NCBI GenBank assembly: GCA_934502885.1
Contig: CAKSUT010000002.1
Span: forward strand, 1 to 64,000
DNA from: an uncultured Eubacteriales bacterium
Lineage (GTDB): Bacteria; Bacillota; Clostridia; Oscillospirales; CAG-382
DNA length: 64,000 nt
Direction of reading: 5' to 3'
The position numbers and the translations under genes were made by a program. Below the pieces are notes generated by a model. It saw only the letters and a list, made by a program, of their open reading frames with translations. It searched no databases and was not told the DNA's origin. The first letter of the stretch is position 1, and the number at the start of each line of letters is the position of its first letter. This document shows positions 1-7,650 of this stretch, in pieces.

Positions 1-77
1 GGATTCGAACCCACGAGCCGCTTGCGCGACTACCTGATTTCGAGTCAGGGCCGTTATGACCTCTTCGATACCTGTCC
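1..77 (-). tRNA. tRNA-Ser(CGA), 3' end cut by the window edge
   Basis: Read on the minus strand, this has a 7-base acceptor 5' arm (GGACAGG), a D arm, and an anticodon arm CCTGA-CTCGAAA-TCAGG, giving anticodon CGA (serine, codon UCG). A long variable arm and the T-loop GGTTCGAATCC follow, as expected for a class II serine tRNA. The last acceptor bases lie outside the window. It lies about 250 bases downstream of a consensus minus-strand promoter at 327-355, with a truncated copy of its own 5' half in between. Confidence 0.93.
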
Positions 78-237
78 GTATATTAAATTTTTATATGTTA
101 AACCCACGATTTTGACAAAGCTTGAAATTAAGGCAAAATTCAGGGCAAAACAAGCAAGTTTTTATGAGATGCAAAATCTCAAAACCTAAGTAAAATCAAG
201 GCTTTTGGTCTATCGAAGTTCTCTTGGATGTATAACC

Positions 238-277
238 TTTCGAGTCAGGGCCGTTATGACCACTTCGATACCTGTCC
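238..277 (-). pseudogene. displaced 5' half of tRNA-Ser (att-like scar)
   Basis: On the minus strand these 40 bases match the first 40 bases of the tRNA-Ser at 77-38 with one mismatch. Identity stops exactly at the 3' side of the anticodon loop (CTCGAAA); after that the sequence is unrelated. It sits between the tRNA promoter and the intact tRNA. Tyrosine recombinases often cross over in the anticodon loop, so this looks like the half tRNA left after integration or decay of an element. No integrase gene is visible in the window. Confidence 0.8.
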
Positions 278-326
278 ATATAAAATATAACCGTCAAGCG
301 TCTGCTCACGCTCAAACAGCTTGTAT

Positions 327-355
327 ATTATACCACAGAGAATTGCCTTTGTCAA
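327..355 (-). promoter_or_regulatory. consensus promoter of the tRNA-Ser locus
   Basis: On the minus strand, TTGACA (355-350), a 17-base spacer and TATAAT (332-327). It reads into the half tRNA at 277-238 and then the tRNA-Ser. Apart from this promoter and the half tRNA, the stretch 78-485 holds no convincing gene. Confidence 0.85.
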
Positions 356-547
356 GTGCTTTTATAAAAAAACGTAAAATTACCTATCAATGGAATTTTT
401 TGCTCCATGTGTTTCTAATGTACGAACTTACTCACGCACAGAATTTTTCCGGGATCAAAAAAGCATGAATGTCGAAACAATCAACTTCGGAAAATTTTTC
501 CGTTATTTTACACATAAATTTCTTTGAAACTTTGGCAAGTATTACCG

Positions 548-576
548 TAGACAAATGTGAATTATGGGTGTATAAT
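548..576 (+). promoter_or_regulatory. promoter of the 79-codon gene, copy A
   Basis: TAGACA (548-553), a 17-base spacer and TATAAT (571-576) lie upstream of a GGAG ribosome binding site at 651-654. The same promoter is present in copy B at 6066-6094. Confidence 0.7.
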
Positions 577-663
577 ATAAACCGTTCGCGAAAAACGGTG
601 CTGACAAGAAGTCAGCCGATTCTGCGGAAATACAAACGGCAAATGCCAAAGGAGAAATTTAAA

Positions 664-903
664 ATGAATACGACAGCAACCGACGAATACCAAATAATGA
701 GTGATAATGCAATAGATGAAATTGAACTTTACGGAATATCCTATCGCGGCGAAGTTCTCGAAACGGATATCTTCGATGACTACAATGAAGCAAGAGCCTT
801 TGTTGATTTCATAAATTCAGCTCATCTTGAGAAAGGTCGGTTGACGGAAATGCTTTGCGAGTACTTTGATTCGCCAAAGCGGTTCTTTTTGCATTGGACG
901 TAA
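664..903 (+). CDS. small acidic protein, DUF6514-like, copy A
   Basis: A 79-residue acidic protein. The start is the ATG at 664, because a GGAGAA ribosome binding site lies nine bases upstream; longer readings run backward through the promoter. The middle (residues about 18-60, with LYGISY, then DDYNEARAFVDFIN and a final LTEMLCEYF) resembles the DUF6514 family of short Clostridial proteins: a beta strand with YGI, then a helix that counts residues to a C-terminal EDF/EYF. No catalytic motif is visible and the function is unknown. A second copy lies at 6182-6421 with its own promoter. The family assignment is by remembered pattern only. Confidence 0.7.
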   Translation: MNTTATDEYQIMSDNAIDEIELYGISYRGEVLETDIFDDYNEARAFVDFINSAHLEKGRLTEMLCEYFDSPKRFFLHWT

Positions 904-1512
904 TACGCGGAAAAAGTTCATATTCGGAAAGGTGCCATACGGCAGTCTAATCCATGGAAATATGAAAAAAGAAACAAGGTCTTTGCTTTTTAACTTACGC
1001 AGAAACCTTGTCGTTTTAAATGTGGAAAGCAACAGTTTACGGTTATAACAGACAGCGGAATGTGTACTCTGCCGGTATAAGACAATGTTACAAAAACACC
1101 GACGAACATCTCCTTGCAACGATATTCCGTCCTCTTTGGAGAAAGCGAAAGTGTCCGCCTCGTATAACCAAAATAGACAACCACCCACATTGCAGTGCAG
1201 TGTAGGTGGTTGCTTGCCTTTCTGTACATCCATGCTCGCCTCTTCAGGTTTGCGAGGATATTTTACCACAAAATAACAACACATACAAGCGTAAATTGTG
1301 AATATATTCGACGATTTTCTTACCGCAGTTAATCATTTTGCGGAGAACGGCGTAAATGCGCGGTTTGGATCGAAGTAAGCCAAGATAAATATACCAATTG
1401 TTAACGGTACTGAAATGTTTACTTTGCTAAAACAAACCCGAAATCGTCAAGTAAGCAGAATTGCTCACATTTCATGCCATAAATGAGCTATATTTGTTTA
1501 ATACTTTTGTGA
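904..1512. other. degenerate intergenic stretch with a hairpin
   Basis: No gene is supported here; the short open frames lack ribosome binding sites and recognisable products. An imperfect inverted repeat at 1178-1212 (CAACCACC...GGTGGTTG, 8 bp plus 3 bp stem) is the one clear structure. It is followed by a weak T-rich run only on the minus strand. The segment is probably eroded mobile-element DNA. Confidence 0.5.
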
Positions 1513-3831
1513 TTTACCACCGAAGCCCGTGAGGAAATCGCTTGCGACATGATTCCCGATATACTGGAGGACGAAAAGAAGCTCGAGTCTTTTACGAAGT
1601 ACATGGAGAGAGACAGAACGAGGTTCGGACGTTTCCTCAACGCTGTACATGAGCTTATGGAAAGAGTGAGAACATTCTTCGAGGGACTCGGCTTCAAGGC
1701 AAGAACGCCCGAGGAAGACCTTATCCGTGACGCCTACATAGAAATGCGCCGTGCATACAACCGTTCGGCGGCTGAGTACAGAGAGCAAAAAAGAAACGGT
1801 ACTGTCGCAGGGACGGTACTCGTTGATAAGTTCGGCGGAATTAGGAGAGAGAACGGAGAGAGGAAGAACGGCGAGCCGAGGTTCTCGATTCATTCCATGG
1901 GCAAGGATTCGGACGGACAGGAGCTGTACCGTGTATATGTAAGTGAAGACATAACGAGAGGTGAAAACCCTGTTGACACGCCTTCAAAGATTAAGAGGTA
2001 TATTCTTGACAATTTCGATGAAGTTTGGAACGAAATCCCCGGTTCGGCAAAGTTCTCGACGAAGATTGATAAAACAGGAGCGAGTGAATTTGCATATTCT
2101 GAATATACCAAGGGACTCAAAGGCAAAGAAAGATACGACAAGTGGAGAATGGCGGCAAATCTTGATGAGATAATCCAGGCTCGAAGAAATGTTGAAGTCG
2201 ACGCGAGGAAGTATCACCACAGTAAAAATTCCGATAATTACATAACGTTTTCTCGTGCCGATGTCGAAATACAGGTTAAGAACAATCTCTACAGCGTAAG
2301 ACTCGTTACAGGAATCACATCCGAGGGAAAAGAATATTTCTACGACGTTGTTGACTTGAAGAGAATCGACACGGGCAAACAAAAAAGTAGCAGACCGCAA
2401 CCATCCCTGGATAACAAAGTTATCTTTAAACGGGAGACGGGCTGGCAATCTGCTACTGTTGACAGTATATCCGAAACGGCGGAGAAAAACAATAAGCAAA
2501 ATGTAAACAATCAGAAAACAATTGTGAACGAGGACAAACACAGCACCGTTGATACGACGAAGATAACCCCCGGCATGAGCGACGAAGAGAGAGCGGAGGT
2601 ACTTAACAATTCGTCTATCAGGCTTGCAGAATACGTTGGAAATGGTGAGATTTCTCCTGCGAAGGTGTACAATCTCAAAACAACATACGGAAAACAAGCA
2701 AGAAAAATACTTCTCACGCTGGGCGAGAAGTTCGGCATTTTCGACCGTCAATATTACAACAAGGCGGTTGAGCTGACGTTCAATTATTCAAAGTCATCGC
2801 TGAAAGAGAGCTTCAACAAGCAAAGCAGAATAAACAAAACCGTCGAAGACCTAACAGGCTTCGAGGATTTTGCAAAAATGCTTTCTGTTTTTGATGACGT
2901 GGTAAATAACGCAGTTCCGATAGAAGTCCATGAGGACAAGTATAAGGGAACGCAGAGAGAGACAAGAGAACTCAAGCACGATTACGTCCTCCTCAGCGCT
3001 TTCAAAGACGGAGATTTCATTATACCCGTTGAGCTTCATATCAAGGAATTTGACAATAATGACGGCAACAGGCTTTACGTAAACGTAACGCTCGGTAAGG
3101 TTAAAATAGAAGAAGGCGAGATCTCTACGACCCCACCTGCCGTTCAAAACGAACGCCAAACGAGAATCATTCCCTCGCCTTCTACGATAAGTGTACCACA
3201 ACTTATTGGCGAGTTAAATAACAATTTGGGAAATTTCTTTAAATATTTGCCGCCGTCCATGCTTTCGGAAGCTCAAAATGTTTCAAGAAGCACGGCTGTT
3301 GACGACGAAAACTATCGTCTTTCTGTGATGAGAGGTGAGGACGTATCGGAAACGCTAAAGAAAAAGGCGGTAAATACCGCTATGCTTCACAAACTGTATA
3401 CTCCCATTACTTACAACGGAAAAGAATATTTGGCGGTAACAACCGTTGAAGAATTCTACGACGAAGGAAGAAAAGGAGTTTTCAGAAGAGCGTACAATCT
3501 GAACAATATAGAAATATCGCCCGTTGCGGTACCTCAGTTTTTTAATCCTGCCGACACAACGAGCGATAGTGGAGGTAAACTCCACGCTGTTAGTATATCC
3601 GATTTGTTCGGACTTGTCAAGACTTTCGACAAAGAATTTCGTTACAATTCTGTAAATCCTGCGTTTCTCAACGAAGACGGAACGCCGAAAGTCGTGTACC
3701 ACGGAACGGATGCGGAGTTTTGGACGTTTTCTTTTGAGAATCGCGGCAAAAACAGTGAAATGCTCGGCGTCGGATATTATTTCACAGACAAAAAAAACGA
3801 GTGCCGAAAGATACGGAAGCCGTGTGATTGA
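1513..3831 (+). pseudogene. polyvalent mobile-element protein, 5'-truncated upstream fragment
   Basis: An open frame runs from 1513, just after a TGA at 1510-1512, with ATG at 1549 but no ribosome binding site there. The first residues (TEAREEIACD, then a helical stretch rich in Glu and Arg) look like the middle of the large 'polyvalent' proteins of phages and conjugative elements, so the 5' part is missing. Two associated-domain segments follow: one around residues 395-530, one around 600-700. The frame then enters an ART-like module with the motif KVVYHGTDAEF. It is lost at an 8-base A run (3790-3797); dropping one A would continue GYYFTDKK into TSAERYGSRVIEAY in the next frame. The two ORFs are therefore one broken gene. 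Toxin and anti-host roles are known for such families but are not shown here. Confidence 0.75.
3487..3720 (+). repeat. internal module repeat, copy 1 (partner 4599-4832)
   Basis: About 230 bases encoding AYNLNNIEISPVAV through SDLFGLVKTFDKEFRYNSVN to KVVYHGTDAEF recur almost unchanged 1112 bases downstream. Differences cluster around the PQFFNPADTTSD/SQVLSPASTTSD segment. This indicates recent duplication of an associated-domain/ART junction inside one gene. Confidence 0.9.
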
Positions 3832-4598
3832 AGCATACCTTGATGTTAAGAAACCGGCAAGTGCGGAAGCACTGACGATATCGCGCAAAGAATGGGGAGA
3901 TTTTCTCGATTACGCGGAAGAGAACCGTGACAAATACATCGACGGTGTGTGGAAGGGAAATACTGTATCTAACAGTACGGTCGATACCACAAAAATCACA
4001 GCTGAAGACGTTGAAAACCTCCGCTCAATCGGAAGAAAGAGTGTGAGCGAGTTCACGTCGGAGGACATAAAAAAAGCCGAGCCTTTTGCTCGGAGGTACT
4101 ACAAGGAAATGGGCGTCAAGTCTCCGTTCTTCCGTGCGTGGTTCGGAGATTGGAGAGAGTTTGATGTAAGCAAGAGTCCGTTTGTATTAAACATTGCAAA
4201 AAAAGAATTCAACAATTCAGCTGAGGGCGCATCATTTGTAAAAAACGGAACTAAAAACCATGAGTTCTTCAGAGGCAATGCAGTCAACAAGGATACTGGT
4301 TTCACCGTCAATATAGGAATGCAAGTATACGATGATACTCTGACATACGCAAACAGAAGCTTTTCGCGAAACGGAAACAAAGAAATGTACTCGGCTCGTT
4401 TGTCTTTGCTGCAGAATGTAAAAGACATCGTCGAAAACTCGGTGCTTCTTGAAACATCAACATTGAAAGACGACGAGAAGAATCCGAACAGAGTCTTTAC
4501 TCATGTTATGTATTCTGTTGCCACTGTCGAAAACAAAAATTACTTGGTTAAGCTGAAGATTGATGAGTTTGACACCGGGGAATCACTCACACGCAGAG

Positions 4599-4832
4599 CA
4601 TACAACCTGAACAATATAGAAATATCGCCCGTTGCGGTATCTCAGGTTTTGAGTCCTGCCAGCACAACGAGCGACAGTGGAGGTAAACTCCACGCTGTTA
4701 GTATATCCGATTTGTTCGGACTTGTCAAGACTTTCGACAAAGAATTTCGTTACAATTCTGTAAATCCTGCGCTTCTCAACGAGGACGGAACACCGAAAGT
4801 TGTGTATCACGGAACGGATGCGGAGTTTGAAG
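4599..4832 (+). repeat. internal module repeat, copy 2 (partner 3487-3720)
   Basis: This is the second copy of the duplicated junction. Here the ART-like module continues for about 110 more residues (FDPTKG...MFFSPWEIDAAGYG...YYINLRNPAD), so it is the more complete of the two. Confidence 0.9.
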
Positions 4833-6065
4833 CTTTCGACCCGACAAAGGGAAGAGCGAACATGGACATTCAGGGAATGTTTTTCAGCCCGTGGGAAATA
4901 GACGCCGCAGGCTACGGAAGCAAAGTCGGAGCATACTACATCAACCTGAGAAATCCTGCGGACGAGGGAACAGCGTACAAGGCTCTTAATATGTTCAAAG
5001 GTCAGAACAATGCAGGGGTAAAGGCGAGAGACTACCTCATAAAGCAGGGATACGACGGAGTCAACAACAGTGACGAAGAGTATATTGCTTTTTATCCCGA
5101 ACAGGTTAAGTCGGCAACGGACAACATAGGAACATTCGACGGAGAAGATAAGAGGTATAAATACAGCACCGTTGATACGACGAAAATAACCCCCGACATG
5201 AGCGACGAAGAAAGAACGGAGGTACTTAACAACAAGAGTATAATCGCTCCCGAATACAATGGGGAAGCCGATTCGGCAATCGAAGCGAATGCTGAGAATC
5301 TGCGCAGTGAGAAAATCGGACTTGTAAAAAAGGCAATTGTCTCTATAAGCGAACAGTTTGACATAGTAGGCAAGAATATCTCAATTGAGGATGTCGGAGT
5401 GGAAATAACACTCTCAAAATCGAATCTTAAGGAAAGTATTTCAAAGAAAGCCACACCCGAAGAACTTGTCAAGCTGCTTCCCGTGTTGGAGGACTCCGTG
5501 TCTCACGCAATCGGCATTGAAAGGCATGACAACAGGTATTATTTCGATTCGGACACAGTATATTTTGAAAATCTGTTGGGTGGTTTCACCGAAGGCGAAT
5601 ACTTTGTCCCTGTTCGCTTCGGGCTCAAACACAGCAAAACAGGCAACGCTACGCTATATGTTGTCGTCAACCAAAACAAAATCGCCATAAGCGATATTGA
5701 GCAAAAAAAAGAGACCGAGGTCGTAAAGACAGCCGGTCCGAATGAAACGAATCAGACTGCCTCTCGCTCGGTCAACTACAGTATATCACAAATCGTTCCG
5801 TTTGTCAAGAACAAAGATTTGCTTCGTTATCTCCCGGACAATATGCTTGACGCAGAGCAGAAGAACGCAAAGTGGGAAGCGATTGCGGAGACGATTAAAG
5901 CCACAAGCGAGAAGAATGACAGAAAGTATGCCGAATATATCGCAAGCGGAAACCTCGAAGCGGCAAACGAATTTAGAAAGAATAAATCTATCAGAAACGC
6001 GGCTTTGGAAAACTTTTCAGTCGTTTTACACACAAATTTCTCTAAAACTTTGGCAAGTATTACCG

Positions 6066-6094
6066 TAGACAAATGTGAATTACGGGTGTATAAT
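6066..6094 (+). promoter_or_regulatory. promoter of the 79-codon gene, copy B
   Basis: TAGACA (6066-6071), a 17-base spacer and TATAAT (6089-6094). It is identical to copy A apart from one spacer base. Confidence 0.7.
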
Positions 6095-6181
6095 ATAAAC
6101 CGTTCGCGAAAAACGGTGCTGACAAGAAGTCAGCCGATTCTGCGGAAATACAAACGGCAAATGCCAAAGGAGAAATTTAAA

Positions 6182-6421
6182 ATGAATACGACAGCAACCG
6201 ACGAATACCAAATAATGAGTGATAATGCAATAGATGAAATTGAACTTTACGGAATATCCTATCGCGGCGAAGTTCTCGAAACGGATATCTTCGATGACTA
6301 CAATGAAGCAAGAGCCTTTGTTGATTTCATAAATTCAGCTCATCTTGAGAAAGGTCGGTTGACGGAAATGCTTTGCGAGTACTTTGATTCGCCAAAGAGG
6401 TTCTTTTTGCATTGGGCGTGA
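6182..6421 (+). CDS. small acidic protein, DUF6514-like, copy B
   Basis: A 79-residue protein that differs from copy A only at the last residue (Ala for Thr) and in the stop codon (TGA for TAA). It keeps the same promoter and GGAG ribosome binding site, so it should be translated independently of the polyvalent reading frame running through it. Function unknown. Confidence 0.7.
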   Translation: MNTTATDEYQIMSDNAIDEIELYGISYRGEVLETDIFDDYNEARAFVDFINSAHLEKGRLTEMLCEYFDSPKRFFLHWA

Positions 6422-6479
6422 GAACGAGAAAAATGCAAACAGTAAGCATGAACAGTTATGGCACAGGTCACTACATTGG

Positions 6480-6665
6480 GATTGATTGACGGATATTCAA
6501 ATTCACCAACCTTTGTCCCAACAAAAACAACACGCTTTCGGCTTTGGGGTACGCCATAATCTGCTGAACACATAATTTTATATTCAATGTGATAGCCCAT
6601 TGCTGTGAATTTTTCAATAATACTATCTTTTTACAAATCGTACATATCTGATGCCATGTATTCAC
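6480..6665 (-). pseudogene. cytosine-C5 DNA methyltransferase fragment
   Basis: On the minus strand, one frame reads KDSIIEKFTAMGYHIEYK then MCSADYGVPQSRKRVVFVG. This matches the ADYGVPQxRxRVxxVG region of Dcm-type C5 methyltransferases (motif VIII and just beyond). A TAA sits directly upstream of KDSIIEKF, and nothing of the catalytic PCQ motif or of the target recognition domain is present on either side. It is an isolated scrap of a restriction-modification or phage methylase gene. The rest of 6422-6828 shows no gene. Confidence 0.75.
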
Positions 6666-6828
6666 CTTATGCAGTTGCGAATGTCGAAAACGTCAAAAAT
6701 CAAGCTCAAAATTAAAACTATATTCGCAGACATTCAAAAAGCTCCATAGTCACGATCGGAATTGATGCCGTTATACCATTTGCCGAAACCGCTCATATCG
6801 CTCTTTTTACTTACATTGTTTTTTTCGT

Positions 6829-7638
6829 TTACTTTTGCAAAAACAGTTCATTCAACTCTTTTATTTTTTCTTTGGAGGGAACATTGAACGACGTCATATC
6901 CATTCCGAGTGCTTTGTATTTGTTTTCTCCCATGCTGTGATACGGAAGAAGTTCTGTTTTCAATACTTTGTACGGAGCAAGAAAATTCCTTATTTTTCGC
7001 ATCTCCTCCATTGTATCATTTACCTCGGGAATAACGGGAATTCTGATCCATACATTAGCACCTGCTTTAAACAGTTTTTTCAGGTTTTCCAAGATAATTT
7101 CATTTGAAACTCCCGTATATTTACGATGAACGCTGTCTTCAAACGCTTTTATATCATACAAAAACAAGTCGGTATACGGGATTATACTCTCAAAATACTT
7201 CCATGGAATTGCCCCTGCCGTATCAACCGCGGTATTTATATTATTATTTTTGCATTTTTTTAGAATTTCACGCAAAAAATCAATTTGCAGCAGACATTCG
7301 CCGCCGGAGAAAGTCACACCGCCGCCGGTGGTTTCGTAAAATTCTTTGTCCCTGATTATTATATCAAATAGCTCGTCCGCGGTGTATGTCCTTCCGCAGA
7401 TTCTTTTTGCATCGTTAAAGCAGACAAAATCCGAATCATACGCCGTAATGTCCCTGCATCTTCCGCAGCCTGTGCATTTGTCCTTATAAAACATTATCTG
7501 AGGTTCCGGCGACCGGCTTTCGGGATTGTGACACCATTTGCATTTTAAGTTGCAGCCTTTGAAAAACACAGTGGTTCGTATTCCGGGGCCGTCGACAAAC
7601 GAGCTTCTTTGAATGTCAAAGATATTTGCTTTATTCAT
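6829..7638 (-). CDS. glycyl radical enzyme activating enzyme (radical SAM)
   Basis: A 269-residue radical SAM activase of the PflA type. It uses S-adenosylmethionine and a [4Fe-4S] cluster to abstract a hydrogen from the glycine of its partner enzyme. The N-terminal DGPGIRTTVFFKGC is followed by CNLKCKWC, the CxxxCxxC cluster motif. The inserted CTGCGRC segment recalls the extra ferredoxin-type clusters of this family, but the usual fourth cysteine of its first cluster is not evident. GGGVTFSGGE is the family's SAM-binding GGE region. The ATG at 7638 is preferred over GTG 7647, because AGAAGG lies directly against the GTG but about eight bases from the ATG. The partner gene ends at 7651, so the two are co-transcribed. 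Confidence 0.93.
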   Translation of the reverse strand: MNKANIFDIQRSSFVDGPGIRTTVFFKGCNLKCKWCHNPESRSPEPQIMFYKDKCTGCGRCRDITAYDSDFVCFNDAKRICGRTYTADELFDIIIRDKEFYETTGGGVTFSGGECLLQIDFLREILKKCKNNNINTAVDTAGAIPWKYFESIIPYTDLFLYDIKAFEDSVHRKYTGVSNEIILENLKKLFKAGANVWIRIPVIPEVNDTMEEMRKIRNFLAPYKVLKTELLPYHSMGENKYKALGMDMTSFNVPSKEKIKELNELFLQK

Positions 7639-7650
7639 TCCGGACACCTT

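Larger units (their letters stand above)
486..903 (+). repeat. direct repeat copy A (promoter plus 79-codon gene)
   Basis: This segment matches 6004-6421 with a constant offset of 5518. The part from about 540 onward differs at only about three positions (attatgg/attacgg, aaagcgg/aaagagg, ttggacg/ttgggcg); the first roughly 55 bases are more diverged. Similarity ends at the stop codon. The two copies bracket the polyvalent-protein remnant. Confidence 0.9.
3710..6181 (+). pseudogene. polyvalent mobile-element protein, downstream fragment with ART-like module
   Basis: Homology to the upstream fragment resumes at about 3797 in the +1 frame. Visible modules, in order: the end of the first ART-like module; a segment with FFRAWFGDW, a motif common in polyvalent proteins; an associated domain (about 4380-4590); a near-copy of the upstream stretch AYNLNNIEISPVAV to KVVYHGTDAEF; and a fuller ADP-ribosyltransferase-like module ending around 5150. 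A second associated domain lies near 5380-5700. The frame then reads into direct repeat copy B at about 6004 and out through the 79-codon gene, so the true 3' end is lost. The sequence STVDTTKIT occurs three times across the two fragments as a linker. It has no start codon of its own and is most likely non-functional. Confidence 0.75.
6004..6421 (+). repeat. direct repeat copy B
   Basis: Near-identical to 486-903. Its left end is fused in frame to the polyvalent protein remnant, and its right end is the stop codon of the second 79-codon gene. Confidence 0.9.

Noticed and set aside
205..468. 87-codon frame in the tRNA-Ser leader region
   Set aside because: It overlaps the half tRNA and its promoter on the other strand and has no ribosome binding site.
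1178..1212. Inverted repeat considered as a terminator or small RNA
   Set aside because: No adequate T run follows on the plus strand and no transcript can be assigned; it is kept only as a hairpin in a degenerate region.
3790..3798. A classical AAAAAAC slippery site for programmed -1 frameshifting
   Set aside because: The downstream half lies in the +1 frame. A -1 shift would reach a TGA within about ten codons, so the classical mechanism does not fit.
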